This document shows, one piece after another, positions 1 through 9,874 of a stretch of 64,000 nt of DNA (position 1 is the stretch's first letter; every line of letters begins with the position of its first letter). Under the pieces are notes generated by a model, which saw only the letters and a program-made list of their open reading frames with translations, searched no databases and was not told where the DNA came from. The DNA is taken from positions 62,001 through 126,000 of the forward strand of contig CANFWV010000002.1 of the NCBI GenBank assembly GCA_947450695.1, read 5' to 3'. The stretch comes from Comamonadaceae bacterium. Its GTDB lineage: Bacteria > Pseudomonadota > Gammaproteobacteria > Burkholderiales > Burkholderiaceae_C. The position numbers and the translations under genes are program-made.

Positions 1-692
1 CTCGACACACCAATGATGCGTATTTGTCCACCCGCGGCATGGGGGGCGAGTTCAGAGAGATTGCCAAAATACATGTGCACCTGACCGCCCAGCAAGTCGG
101 TCACTGCCGGGCTGCCGCCCTTGTAACTGATGTGGGTCATGTCGATGTTGGCGCGCCTCACAAAGAGCGCCGCCGACAGGTGTGAAACACTGCCTGAACC
201 GCCTGATGCGTAGTTCAGTTTGCCTGGATTTTTTTTCGCAAAATCTGCCAGCTCGCTGGCATTGTTGGCGGGCACCGATTTATGGACAGCCATCACAAAC
301 GGGTTGCTGCCGACAATGCTGATGGGGGTGAAGTCGCGCAGCGTGTCGAAATTGGTTTTGGTGATGGTCGGCAGGATCGCCAAAACAGGCATGGCCGCCA
401 TCATCAGGGTGTAGCCGTCAGGGGTCGACTTGGCCACCAGGTCGGCGGCAATGGCACCCCCCGCGCCAGCCCTGTTTTCGATCAGCACGGGTTGGCCCAA
501 TGAGTGCGTCAGACGCTCGGCCGTGAGCCGGGCGATGCCGTCCGTGTTGCCGCCAGCCGCAAACGGCACGATGATCCTGATGGGCTTTTGCGGCCAAGCG
601 GCGGGTTGCGCTTGGCTGAGCATCGACAACGCACTGAGCGACAAGAGCACGGAGATCTTGACGAAAGAGCTTGATATAGAACGGCGGGTCAT
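1..692 (-). CDS. Bug-family tripartite tricarboxylate transporter substrate-binding protein (C-terminus outside the window)
   Basis: Reverse-strand reading frame from ATG at 692: MTRRSISSSFVKISVLLSLSALSMLSQAQPAAWPQKPIRIIVPFAAGGNTDGIARLTAERLTHSLGQPVLIENRAGAGGAIAADLVAKSTPDGYTL. Signal peptide, then the PxRIIVPFAAGG and ENRAGAGG motifs typical of Bug proteins. Absent from the ORF track because it runs off the left edge. Confidence 0.9.
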   Translation of the reverse strand, partial: MTRRSISSSFVKISVLLSLSALSMLSQAQPAAWPQKPIRIIVPFAAGGNTDGIARLTAERLTHSLGQPVLIENRAGAGGAIAADLVAKSTPDGYTLMMAAMPVLAILPTITKTNFDTLRDFTPISIVGSNPFVMAVHKSVPANNASELADFAKKNPGKLNYASGGSGSVSHLSAALFVRRANIDMTHISYKGGSPAVTDLLGGQVHMYFGNLSELAPHAAGGQIRIIGVS

Positions 693-726
693 GAAAGCTC
701 CTTGGGTAAGACTGGCGGATCGAAAA

Positions 727-1947
727 TCAAGTGATGGCGTTGGCGCGTTTGATGCTGTTGATCATGGAAGACATGAGCAGGTAGGCCCGGGTTTTCTCAG
801 GGTCTTGCGCCACGGTGCGTAACTCGTCGAACCGGGCCAGCCGTTTGGCCAGATCCTTTTCTTCGAGGTTCTCTTTGTTTTTGATGGAGATGTTTTGCAC
901 GTACTCCATCGCCACCGTCCGGCGCTGGCGCTCATACAGGTCGAGCAGGTCGGCGTTGGCATCGCCATGGAACACGCGGGCGAGTTTGTCGCCGAGATTC
1001 ACCGCATCGTGAATCCCGCTGTTCAGGCCAAAGCCACCGAGCGGGTTGTTAACGTGCGCTGAGTCACCTGCCAGCAGCACGCGCCCGACCCGAAACTGGT
1101 TGGCAACCCGTTGGTGAACCCGGTACACGCTCTGGTGAACGATCGGGTAGCGATCGGTGTCTGGTGCCCCAATGGCACGGTTGATGGCCCGCTGTGCGAA
1201 CGGTGCTGCCAAGACCTCGTCATCGCTCAATTCTTGTCCAACGGGCAAGGTCATGCGCCACAGACCGGGCGGGCCTTTGTCGGGCATCCTGAAAAAGGCG
1301 ATCCATTGCTCGGGGTCACTGATGTAGGCGTTGTCTGCGTAGCCGAGTGGTTCAAAGTCAAAAGTCGTGCTGACCACGCTGTAGCGTTCGGGCCAGGTGT
1401 AGCCGTCAAATCCAATCTGTGCCGCTTTGCGCACCGGGCTTTTCCCACCGTCCGCACCAACCACCCAGCTGGCTCGTAGCACGACGTCGCCATGTGCATT
1501 GCGGGCTTGTACCGTGACCTCATCGGGCTGCTGCGTGAGGCCGATGAATTCATGAGAAAACCGCACCTCGGCATGCGGGTAAGCCGCTAATTTTTCAAGC
1601 AGTATCGGCGTCAAGCGGTGCTGCTCCAGGTGCAGACGAAATGGGTAGGGCGTGTCGTTTTGAAGTGCCGACAAATCCCACTCCACAATCAAACCATGCT
1701 CGCGGTCGCGCGATTGCCAGCGCTCTACTTGGATGCCAACTTCCAGCATGGCATCTGCCACGCCATCGGGTTGCAGCATTTCGATGGTCGGTGGGTGAAA
1801 CGTGCCGGCACGTAAGTCGAGTGTGGTGCCAGGCTCGGCTTCGATGACGAGCACCGGCACGCCCCGCCGCGCCAGCTCCAGGGCGCACAGCAGCCCCACA
1901 GGGCCTGCGCCCACAATCAGAACGGGCAGAGTTGAAGTTTGTGACAT
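727..1947 (-). CDS. FAD-dependent aromatic hydroxylase/monooxygenase (PHBH/MhpA-like)
   Basis: Probable start MSQTSTLPVLIVGAGPVGLLCALELARRGVPVLVIEAE (Rossmann GxGxxG), later RVLLAGDSAHVNNPLGGFGLNSGIHDAVNLGDKLA (GD motif). ATG at 1947 preferred over the longer track ORF, which overlaps the SDR gene. Confidence 0.88.
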   Translation of the reverse strand: MSQTSTLPVLIVGAGPVGLLCALELARRGVPVLVIEAEPGTTLDLRAGTFHPPTIEMLQPDGVADAMLEVGIQVERWQSRDREHGLIVEWDLSALQNDTPYPFRLHLEQHRLTPILLEKLAAYPHAEVRFSHEFIGLTQQPDEVTVQARNAHGDVVLRASWVVGADGGKSPVRKAAQIGFDGYTWPERYSVVSTTFDFEPLGYADNAYISDPEQWIAFFRMPDKGPPGLWRMTLPVGQELSDDEVLAAPFAQRAINRAIGAPDTDRYPIVHQSVYRVHQRVANQFRVGRVLLAGDSAHVNNPLGGFGLNSGIHDAVNLGDKLARVFHGDANADLLDLYERQRRTVAMEYVQNISIKNKENLEEKDLAKRLARFDELRTVAQDPEKTRAYLLMSSMINSIKRANAIT

Positions 1948-1973
1948 CGGTGCGTGTGTGGGTTTTCTGCGCG

Positions 1974-2753
1974 TCAAACGGGTGAGGCAAACGACTGGCC
2001 GCCGTCGACATTCAGCACGGTTCCCGACAAGTAGCCTGACAGAGGGGAGCAGCTGAAGACAGTCAGGTCGGCAATTTCTGCCGGCTCGGTCATGCGGCCA
2101 AAGGGCAGGCCCGCGGTGAGCTCCAGCCAACGGTTTTCATCGCCTAATTTTTTGCTGGCTTGCATGCGCAACATGCCTTCCATGCGGTCGCTTCGCGTCG
2201 GTGAAGGATTGATACCAAAAACCCGAACGCCTTTACGTGGGCTGGTTCCGCCCAAGGCTTGCGTGAACGCCATGAGTGCCGCATTGGCCGTCGATCCACA
2301 AATGTATTCGGCCCGCGGTGCTGCGCCGGCCATGCCGATGATGTTGCTGATCACACCGCTGCCGCGTTGCTCCATGACGGGCAACACGGCGCGAATCAGA
2401 TTGATGTAGCCAAACAGTTTGAGTTCCCACGCCTGCCGCCATTTGTCTTCGCCGATATCCGCGAGTGAGCCGCCCGGAATCGCGCCTGCGTTGTTCACCA
2501 GAATATCGATCTCGCCTGCATTCGTCATCAATTGCGCAATGCCATCGTGGTTTGCCAGGTCGACCGCGATGGTCTGGGCGAGGATGCCGGTTTCTTGCTG
2601 GATGGCGAGTGCTGCTTTGTCCAGCGCCTCAGCGGTTCGCGAGACCAAAACGGGTATCGCCCCTTCCTTCGCAAATCGCATGGCGATGGCCAGTCCAATG
2701 CCCTTGGAGCCACCGGTGATCACAGCGCGTTTTCCCTTGAGTTGCAAATCCAT
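1974..2753 (-). CDS. SDR family oxidoreductase
   Basis: MDLQLKGKRAVITGGSKGIGLAIAMRFAKEG (TGxxxGIG) and NNAGAIPGG. The usual YxxxK is read as YICGSTANAA, so the catalytic motif may be atypical. Confidence 0.85.
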   Translation of the reverse strand: MDLQLKGKRAVITGGSKGIGLAIAMRFAKEGAIPVLVSRTAEALDKAALAIQQETGILAQTIAVDLANHDGIAQLMTNAGEIDILVNNAGAIPGGSLADIGEDKWRQAWELKLFGYINLIRAVLPVMEQRGSGVISNIIGMAGAAPRAEYICGSTANAALMAFTQALGGTSPRKGVRVFGINPSPTRSDRMEGMLRMQASKKLGDENRWLELTAGLPFGRMTEPAEIADLTVFSCSPLSGYLSGTVLNVDGGQSFASPV

Positions 2754-2796
2754 GACGACTATCCTTGTTGAGTTAATTGAATGTGAGATGAAAAAA

Positions 2797-3678
2797 TCAG
2801 GCCGACACGGGTGGCGGAACTTGTGCGCTGAACCAGTCGGCGATCTCGTGTCCCTGCTTGAAGCACACGCCAGGGGTTTGCATCAGCAAGTCGAGCATTT
2901 GTTCGAAAGAACCGAAACGATGGGGCACGCCGATCAGGTGGGGATGCAAGCCGATGGCCAGCACCCGAGGGCGCTTGGGCGCTTCACGCACAAAGAGTGC
3001 CAATGTCCGTTTCAGCCGCTCCAGCATTTCGTCTGAGGAATGCTTCTCGATGGCATAAATGATCGAGTCGTTGATCTCTAGGTTGTAGGGCAGACTGAGC
3101 AAAGGGCCGTTCGCCGTGGTCATCCAGTTGGGCACATCGTCAACGACCCAGTCAAAGACGTAGTCCACACCTGCAGCCTTGAGGGTTTCGGGGGTGTTGT
3201 GGCCTTCGCGCAGGCCTGGGCCGAGCCAGCCGCGGGGGCGTATCCCCGTGAAAGATTCGATCATGTCCAAGCTGGTGCGAACCACTTCTTCTTCAGCACC
3301 CGCATGGTTCAGTGACTTCTGGTGCATGCCGTGGCCAATGAATTCCCAGCCAGCGGCATGCATGGCTTCAGCGGCGCGCGGGTAGGCATCAATCACGCCG
3401 GCGTTGATGCTGGTTGATGCGGGCAGACCGCGGTCTTGAATGGCTTCGAGGATGCGTGGCAGGCCGCAGCGCATGCCGTAATCGGCCCAGCTGAAGTTGG
3501 GCACATCGGGCACGGTCTCTTTACCGTGCGGCGGCGTGATGAGCGTGCGCGGCATCGGCGCATCAAACTGCCAGTGCTCCACGTTGACCACCAGATGCAC
3601 CAGGATATTTCCCTCGGGCGGCGGCACTAAAGCCGGACCTTCATTGGAGAAGCGATAGGGTATGCGCGGATTGGCCAT
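2797..3678 (-). CDS. polysaccharide deacetylase / PuuE-like (cyclic amide or imide hydrolase-like) family protein
   Basis: 293 aa with NVEHWQFD, SINAGVIDAYPRAAEAMHAAGWEFIGHGMHQKS and GWLGPGLREGHNTPETLKAAGVDYVFDWVVDD, typical of the PuuE/HpPgdA-like branch of the NodB superfamily. Confidence 0.8.
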   Translation of the reverse strand: MANPRIPYRFSNEGPALVPPPEGNILVHLVVNVEHWQFDAPMPRTLITPPHGKETVPDVPNFSWADYGMRCGLPRILEAIQDRGLPASTSINAGVIDAYPRAAEAMHAAGWEFIGHGMHQKSLNHAGAEEEVVRTSLDMIESFTGIRPRGWLGPGLREGHNTPETLKAAGVDYVFDWVVDDVPNWMTTANGPLLSLPYNLEINDSIIYAIEKHSSDEMLERLKRTLALFVREAPKRPRVLAIGLHPHLIGVPHRFGSFEQMLDLLMQTPGVCFKQGHEIADWFSAQVPPPVSA

Positions 3679-3689
3679 AGCGATGTCTT

Positions 3690-4439
3690 TCAGTGACGGA
3701 TTTGACGAAGAATTTCCCGCTTCATGGAGTTGAAGTCTTCGGCCGTCGTGTCTTCAATCGTGCGGGGGCGTTTGAGCGCGACATCGATGCGTGCTTGGAT
3801 GCGCCCGGGTCGCGCCGACATGACGTAAATGGTGTCGGCTAAAAACAAAGCTTCATCGATGTCATGGGTGACAAACAAGATGGTGGGCTTGAGCTGTTGC
3901 CAGACCGACAGCAGCAGTTCTTGCATCGTCAGGCGCGTCTGTGCGTCGAGCGCGCCGAAGGGTTCGTCCATCAGCAGCACTTGTGATCCGAGCGTCAGGA
4001 TGCGCGCAATGCCGACCCGTTGGCGCATGCCGCCTGAGAGCTGAACCGGTAAATGGTTTTTGAAATCCGTCAGGCCAACGATTTTCAACATCTCGTTGGC
4101 GCGGTCTTCGTAGTCCTTGGCTTTGAGGCCTTGGGTTTTAGGGCCGAAAATCACGTTTTCCCAGACGCTAAGCCAAGGGAAAAGCGCAGCTTCTTGAAAG
4201 ACCACGCCCCGGTCTGGCCCCGGTTTGTGGATGCTGCGTCCGTGCACCGTCAGCGTGCCGTTGCTGACCTGTTCAAAGCCAGCCAGCAAATTCAGCAGCG
4301 TCGATTTACCGCAACCCGAGGGCCCCAGCAAAGCTACAAATTCGCCGGATTTGATCTTCAGATCAATCTTGTCGAGTGCATGAACCGGTGGCTCTGTCGG
4401 GTAAATTTTGTCGAGTTTTTCGATGTGGATGGCGGTCAT
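3690..4439 (-). CDS. ABC transporter ATP-binding protein, nitrate/sulfonate/taurine type
   Basis: Walker A GPSGCGKSTLL, signature LSGGMRQRVGIAR, Walker B VLLMDEPFGALD; start MTAIHIEKLDK at 4439. Confidence 0.92.
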   Translation of the reverse strand: MTAIHIEKLDKIYPTEPPVHALDKIDLKIKSGEFVALLGPSGCGKSTLLNLLAGFEQVSNGTLTVHGRSIHKPGPDRGVVFQEAALFPWLSVWENVIFGPKTQGLKAKDYEDRANEMLKIVGLTDFKNHLPVQLSGGMRQRVGIARILTLGSQVLLMDEPFGALDAQTRLTMQELLLSVWQQLKPTILFVTHDIDEALFLADTIYVMSARPGRIQARIDVALKRPRTIEDTTAEDFNSMKREILRQIRH

Positions 4440-4444
4440 GGTTC

Positions 4445-5245
4445 TCAATGGTTTTGAAGGATGCGCCAGCGAAGAACCCGCCGTTCGCTGAGGACAATCA
4501 GGCGATCGCTGAGGTAGCCCATGGCACCGATAGACACCATGTCAGCCAGCACGATGTCCATGCGACCGACGTAGTAGGCGTCCCACAGGACATAGCCCAG
4601 ACCCGACTTCACGGCCACCATCTCAGACACGATCACGGCTGTCCAGGAAATCCCCAAACCAATCCGCAGGCCCGTGAAAATAGACGGCATAGCCGAGGGG
4701 AAAACAACCCGTCGCAAAATTTGGCTGCGGGTTGCGCCCATCATCAGTGCGGCCCGCATCAGGTTGCGCTCGACATCCCGTGCGCCTTGCGTGGTGTTGA
4801 CGACGATGGCATAAAAACCACCCAAGAAAATCAGAAAAATGGAGCCCAGATTGCTGATGCCAAACAAGGCAATTGAGAACGGCAACCATGCTGTGATGGG
4901 GATCGGCCGCAGACACTGAATCATCGGGTCGAACAGCTGTGACGCTAGGCGGCTCCAACCGATCAACAGCCCTAACGGAACGCCCAGCAAGACAGCCAGT
5001 GCGAAGCCCTGGACCACGCGCAGGCTCGAGTTTTGGACATTGGCCAGCCAAGTGCCGCCGTAAGGATTCAGGCCCATGCCCGCGGAGCCAAAGACCCATT
5101 CTTTCCAGCCCGCTAGCACGGCCAGCGGCGTCGGAACGATGCCGGCCATGTCGGGCTGGCTGGCAGCGATCTGCCAGAAGACCAGCACGGCTGCTGGAAC
5201 CAGCAGCCCCAGCATCAGAAATTTCAAACGCCGCATGGGATTCAA
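4445..5245 (-). CDS. ABC transporter permease, nitrate/sulfonate/taurine type
   Basis: 266 aa hydrophobic protein with the BPD_transp_1 EAA-loop region (VERNLMRAALMMGATRSQILRRVVFPSAMPSIFTGLRIGLGISW). Confidence 0.92.
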   Translation of the reverse strand: MNPMRRLKFLMLGLLVPAAVLVFWQIAASQPDMAGIVPTPLAVLAGWKEWVFGSAGMGLNPYGGTWLANVQNSSLRVVQGFALAVLLGVPLGLLIGWSRLASQLFDPMIQCLRPIPITAWLPFSIALFGISNLGSIFLIFLGGFYAIVVNTTQGARDVERNLMRAALMMGATRSQILRRVVFPSAMPSIFTGLRIGLGISWTAVIVSEMVAVKSGLGYVLWDAYYVGRMDIVLADMVSIGAMGYLSDRLIVLSERRVLRWRILQNH

Positions 5246-6228
5246 CGCTTGATTTCGCGGGCCATCGAATCGTCGTAGAGTGCGGCCGCTTCAGTGGCCA
5301 CATCTTTCTGAATGATGCCTTGCTTGAAGGAAGCCTCTGCTTGCAGGCGAATCTGTTCCTTGGTCAGCACGCCGCCGAGCTTGATAATTTTCGAGGACTC
5401 TTTGGTAATGGCCAGCGGCAGGCCGGTGTACTTGGCATAAGCGTCAGCGAAGAGCGCATTGTTTTTAGCCATTTGATCCTCTGCATTCAGATAGACCCAC
5501 AGAAAACGACGAACGGCTTCACGCTTGTTGGTCATGGCCTCGCGCGACGCTGCCAGCATGCCGAGTTCGGCACCCACTGATTTGGATTGGCTGTATTCCA
5601 GACCTTTCGCAAAATACGCATCACCATCCGCGACGGCTTGCGATTCAAACGGCTCCCAAAGGACCATGGCGTCGATGTCGCCGCGCTTGATGGCTTGAAT
5701 GAAGGCCGTGCCGCCGCCTTGAATATTCACTGGGGTGAAGCTGTTGTAAGGAATACCGCGCTCCACCAGCGTCATGGCAAATTGGAACCAGACAGCCGAG
5801 CCGGGAGCAATGCCGATGCGCTTGCCGGCAATGTCTTTCCAGTCATTGATAGTCACCCCTTTGCGGACCACCAGGTTTTTGGCCGAGCCGGCAACACCGG
5901 TTAGGCCGATCAAGTTGCGACTGCCTTGTGATGCTGCAATGGCGAGGTCGCCAGGGCCGACCGCCGAGACGTCGACGGTGTTGGACAACAGCGCGGTGCG
6001 TGCGTCGGCATAGCGAACGAACTCTGCACGCTTGACATCGATGTTGAACTTCTTGAGTTCTTCTTCAATGTTGAGGATGGGCGACAAATGCCCGACTTTC
6101 ACAAAACCGATGGTCAGCGTTTCGCGCTGTGCCAGTGGCGCTGGCGCAGGGCCGATGGCTTGCACCAGACTCGTGAAGGCCGCCAGGGTGACGGCGGCTA
6201 GGGCGGTACTGAGTTTCATCTTCAACAC
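5242..6228 (-). CDS. ABC transporter substrate-binding protein, NitT/TauT family
   Basis: Signal peptide, then ETLTIGFVKVGHLSPILNIEEELKKFNIDVKRAEFVRYADARTALLSNTVDVSAVGPGDLAIAASQG; overlaps the permease gene by 4 nt. Confidence 0.9.
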   Translation of the reverse strand: MLKMKLSTALAAVTLAAFTSLVQAIGPAPAPLAQRETLTIGFVKVGHLSPILNIEEELKKFNIDVKRAEFVRYADARTALLSNTVDVSAVGPGDLAIAASQGSRNLIGLTGVAGSAKNLVVRKGVTINDWKDIAGKRIGIAPGSAVWFQFAMTLVERGIPYNSFTPVNIQGGGTAFIQAIKRGDIDAMVLWEPFESQAVADGDAYFAKGLEYSQSKSVGAELGMLAASREAMTNKREAVRRFLWVYLNAEDQMAKNNALFADAYAKYTGLPLAITKESSKIIKLGGVLTKEQIRLQAEASFKQGIIQKDVATEAAALYDDSMAREIKR

Positions 6229-6316
6229 TCCTGTTTGGATTAATAAAAGTCGCTATGGCTTGAGAACTAACGCGGAAAACGAAAGGAAAACGATCTGTGG
6301 CAAGACGCTGAAAGCG

Positions 6317-7093
6317 TTAACGCCCGACAAAGCGCGCGGGACGTTTTTCTGCGAAGGCCTGGCGACCTTCGGTGTAATCCTGACTTTCAAAGCAGGTCTT
6401 CACGGCCAGCGCTACTGCCTCTGCATCGGTGTCAGACGAGCCGGCCAGCACGGTCAGAAAAGCCAGCTTGGCGGCGGCGATCGTCAGTGGCGCGTTGGCG
6501 CTCATTTGAGAGGCAGTCTCGGCAGCATGCAAAAAGCAATCGTCTTGCACGCTGCTGACCAGGCCGATCTTCAAAGCATCTTGCGCGTCGCAGACACGCG
6601 CCGTGTAAAACAATTCGCTGGCATTGGCGACGCCTAATACATCGACCATGCGCTTGACGCCTTTGAGTGCGTAGCCCAACCCTAAGCGGGCTGCTGGCAT
6701 GCGGAACTTGGCGGTTTTTGATGCGTAGCGAATATCGCAAGCCAAGGCCAGACCCAGACCGCCACCGTAGCAGATGCCACTGATTGCGGCAATCACGGGA
6801 CGGGGAAATCCTGCCAGCGCGGTTTGGGCGTCGTCGACGGCGCGGTCGTAGGCTGCGACGCCCGCCGGGCTGTTGCGCTGCTCGCCAAACTCCGAGATGT
6901 CGGCGCCGGAGACAAAGGCGCGATCGCCTTCGCCGCGCAAGATCACCGCACGCACAGCAGCATTGTTTTTCAATTCTCCCAGCATTGCTGCCAGCTGTTG
7001 CCACATGGCCAGCGACATGGCGTTGAAGCGGCCTTCATTGGACAGAACGATGGTGGCCACATGGGCGTCGAGGGTGTAGGTGACGTTTCCCAT
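6317..7093 (-). CDS. enoyl-CoA hydratase/isomerase family protein
   Basis: Crotonase fold motifs GEGDRAFVSGADISEFGEQR and PVIAAISGICYGGGLGLALACDIRYAS. Confidence 0.93.
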   Translation of the reverse strand: MGNVTYTLDAHVATIVLSNEGRFNAMSLAMWQQLAAMLGELKNNAAVRAVILRGEGDRAFVSGADISEFGEQRNSPAGVAAYDRAVDDAQTALAGFPRPVIAAISGICYGGGLGLALACDIRYASKTAKFRMPAARLGLGYALKGVKRMVDVLGVANASELFYTARVCDAQDALKIGLVSSVQDDCFLHAAETASQMSANAPLTIAAAKLAFLTVLAGSSDTDAEAVALAVKTCFESQDYTEGRQAFAEKRPARFVGR

Positions 7094-7096
7094 GAC

Positions 7097-8293
7097 CTAG
7101 ACCACGCTGTCGGTGTGAAACTGCTGAATCTCCGCAGCAGAGTAGCCTGCTTCTTGAAGGACTTCGTCAGTGTGTTCGCCCCAGCCAGGCGCAGGCGCAA
7201 CGACTTTGGAGGGCGTCCGCTCCAGCGTCACAGGTTGGGTGATGTAGTGCATTTCTTTTCCAAAGTTGGTCATGAGTGACGTTGTGACGCCGAGGTGCTT
7301 GACTTGCACGTCTTCGAAGACCTGTGGCACGGTGTAGACCGGGCCTGCTGGGACGCCGGCTTCGTTCAGCTGGTCGACCCACTCGGCCACCGTCTTGGGT
7401 TTGAAAATAAGGGCGAGTGCCTCGTTCAGGCGCTCCCGATGTTTGACGCGCAGCGGCTCGTCGAGGAACTCCGGGTCCGTCAGCCACTCGGGTCTATCGA
7501 TCAGTTGGCAAAGACGCACCCAGTTGCCTTCGCCGGAGGCACCGAGGTTGAAGACGCCGTCGCTTCCTTCGAACAGTCCCATGGGGCTGCTGGTCGGGTG
7601 GTTGTTGCCGACCTGTACGGGGACGTCTTGGTCGTTCAAATAGCGCGCAGCTTGAAAGTCCATCATGGCAATTTGCGAATGCAAGAGCGAGGCGTGAACC
7701 CACTGGCCTTTGCCGGAGACTTCACGCTCGAGCAGCGCTGTCAAAATGCCGAGCGCGGTGTAAAGGCCGGCACTCATGTCGGCCACGGCCAGACCGGCGC
7801 GCACAGGGCCCGATTCGGCGTGACCGGTGACGGACATCAAACCGCCCATGCCCTGCAAAATCTGATCAAAACCGGGACGCCAGGCGTAGGGGCCATCTTG
7901 GCCAAAACCAGAGATGCTGGCGAGGATGATGCGCGGGTTGACCGCGGCCAGCGCGGCGTAGTCGACGCCGAGTTTTTTCTTGACGTCCGGCCGCCAGTTC
8001 TCAACTACCACATCGGCCTCTTTGACGAGCCGCATCAGGATGTCGAGGGCACCGGGTTTTTTCAGGTTCAGTGTCATCGAGCGCTTGTTGCGATTGATGT
8101 TTTGAAAGTCACCGCCCTGCCGGTTCGCCGCGAACATGGCTTCGTTGGGATCAATGCCCGGTGGGGGTTCTATGCGGATCACGTCGGCACCAAAATCCGT
8201 CAGCATGCGCACGCAATTAGGACCGGCGCGGACCCTTGAAAGATCGAGCACGCGAAATCTTGACAATGCTTGTGAGGCTTGTATTTTTGGCAT
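7097..8293 (-). CDS. CaiB/BaiF family CoA-transferase
   Basis: RFRVLDLSRVRAGPNCVRMLTDFGADVIRIEPPPGID and DIADVVVENWRPDV-type sequence; start MPKIQASQ at 8293 preferred because the longer ORF would overlap the amidase gene. Confidence 0.92.
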   Translation of the reverse strand: MPKIQASQALSRFRVLDLSRVRAGPNCVRMLTDFGADVIRIEPPPGIDPNEAMFAANRQGGDFQNINRNKRSMTLNLKKPGALDILMRLVKEADVVVENWRPDVKKKLGVDYAALAAVNPRIILASISGFGQDGPYAWRPGFDQILQGMGGLMSVTGHAESGPVRAGLAVADMSAGLYTALGILTALLEREVSGKGQWVHASLLHSQIAMMDFQAARYLNDQDVPVQVGNNHPTSSPMGLFEGSDGVFNLGASGEGNWVRLCQLIDRPEWLTDPEFLDEPLRVKHRERLNEALALIFKPKTVAEWVDQLNEAGVPAGPVYTVPQVFEDVQVKHLGVTTSLMTNFGKEMHYITQPVTLERTPSKVVAPAPGWGEHTDEVLQEAGYSAAEIQQFHTDSVV

Positions 8294-8300
8294 TGAAAAG

Positions 8301-9632
8301 TCAACTTTGCAGGTTTGAAAAATGTCGTGTGATGCCGCTGCGTCCGAAGCGTTTGATTTCAAGCCCATCAGCAAAGGCTAGCAAGGTTCGTTCCTCAAAC
8401 GGGCGGGCGATGAATTGAGCACAGATAGGCAGGCCGCGTGCATCGCTGGCAATTGGCATCACCAGTGATGGAAAGCCCAGGTAATTGACCCAGCCCATGA
8501 AACTGTGCAGGCTGAGCAATTGCTTGACGTCGAAGTCAGTGCTGCCAGGGGTGACCACCGACCCGTCCGGCACCGGCTGCGGCAGCGCTGGCATCATCAA
8601 AATGTCGTGGTCTTTTAAGTGCGCGTTGAAGAATGCGCGGGCGCGTGAGCTGCGGTCTCGCACCGCCGCCTGATACCAGTCCAGGGGCATCACTAAGCCT
8701 GGCAAAGCGACGGCCTCAACGCTGGCCGACAGGGTCTTGTTCAACAGCCCGCTCTGGTGCGTGGTGGCTGCTTCATGGTGCAGCAGGATCTCCGACAGCG
8801 CGGTCAACACGCGGTGCTCCGCAAGTTGACTGATGCGTTGTATGACGGTGCAGTCGTCGGCCAGCGCCGAGAGCGCCGCGGTGACGCTGTCATGCAGTCC
8901 GGTCTCAGGTATCCACGCTTTGAGACGGGGTTCTTGCACGCTGGGTCGTTCGCTGCTGCCGAGCGTCAAGGCGTCCAGCAACTGCCGTGCATCAGCAGCT
9001 GAGCGCGCCAGCAGTCCAATGCTGTCGAGTGACGGCGCCAAAGGGTAGACGCCAGCTTGGTTGATCAGGCCATGCGTGGTTTTGAGTCCAATCAGTCCAC
9101 ACGTGGCGGCAGGAATGCGCACGGAGCCGGCGGTGTCCGTGCCCATCGCGCCGTAGGCGATTTCGCTGGCCACCGCCACAGCGCTGCCGCTGGAGGAGCC
9201 GCCGACCACGGCCGCTGGGTTGAGCGGGTTGAGGCAGCGCGGAAAGTGGGGGTTCTCACCTGTGGCACCACAGGCGTATTCGGCCATGACAACGGTGGCC
9301 AGTTGGCTGGCACCTGCGGTTTGCAACTGTTGAACGGCGGCCGCTGCCGCCAAACCGGTCACGGGCCGGCCGCGATCATGGCCCACGCCAGGGGCCCTGC
9401 CGGCGGTATTGAAAATGTCTTTGTGAGCCAGACCGATGCCAGCCAGTGTTTGAGGTTTGTCGGCTTGCGCAGCACCGCTCAGCACATCCTCCAAAACCTG
9501 TACCACGCAGTGATAGATCGGGTCTAATTTTTTCAGTCGTTGCCGCTGAGCGCTCAGCGACTCTTGTAGCGACAGCTGTCCGAGTGCTAGCGCATGTTGT
9601 AAACCCGTGAGCGTAGCGGGTAAGCCGGTCAT
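8301..9632 (-). CDS. amidase (amidase signature family)
   Basis: GIGLAHKDIFNTAGRAPG, VVGGSSSGSAVAVASEIAYGAMGTDTAGSVRIPAATCGLIGLKTTHG (amidase signature Ser-cisSer-Lys region). Confidence 0.92.
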   Translation of the reverse strand: MTGLPATLTGLQHALALGQLSLQESLSAQRQRLKKLDPIYHCVVQVLEDVLSGAAQADKPQTLAGIGLAHKDIFNTAGRAPGVGHDRGRPVTGLAAAAAVQQLQTAGASQLATVVMAEYACGATGENPHFPRCLNPLNPAAVVGGSSSGSAVAVASEIAYGAMGTDTAGSVRIPAATCGLIGLKTTHGLINQAGVYPLAPSLDSIGLLARSAADARQLLDALTLGSSERPSVQEPRLKAWIPETGLHDSVTAALSALADDCTVIQRISQLAEHRVLTALSEILLHHEAATTHQSGLLNKTLSASVEAVALPGLVMPLDWYQAAVRDRSSRARAFFNAHLKDHDILMMPALPQPVPDGSVVTPGSTDFDVKQLLSLHSFMGWVNYLGFPSLVMPIASDARGLPICAQFIARPFEERTLLAFADGLEIKRFGRSGITRHFSNLQS

Positions 9633-9874
9633 ACAACGAGGCTTTGCAATGCCGCTGAAAAAGCATCTGCTGGATCAGCTGACGGACTGCTGGCCAAGGC
9701 GCTAAGAGCGGCCGGCTGCAGGCGGCTCAATGCCTTGACCAAGCGCATCACCTCGGATTCAGACGGCGCTGAGCCGCGCTTGCTCAATTCCGTTTTCACC
9801 TGTTCAGCCAGATTCTCAGCGGCTGGGCTGGGTAGCGAGCGCTGTGGTGGCGGTGTGGGCAGATGATTTTGCAT
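9629..9874 (-). CDS. small uncharacterised protein (81 aa), coupled to the amidase gene
   Basis: MQNHLPTPPPQRSLPSPAAENLAEQVKTELSKRGSAPSESEVMRLVKALSRLQPAALSALASSPSADPADAFSAALQSLVV; its stop overlaps the amidase start (ATGA). Divergent from gntR. Confidence 0.6.
   Translation of the reverse strand: MQNHLPTPPPQRSLPSPAAENLAEQVKTELSKRGSAPSESEVMRLVKALSRLQPAALSALASSPSADPADAFSAALQSLVV

Noticed and set aside
4623-5303. 226-aa minus-strand ORF
   Set aside because: Alternate frame inside the ABC permease gene.
7295-8239. 314-aa plus-strand ORF
   Set aside because: Antisense to the CoA-transferase gene.
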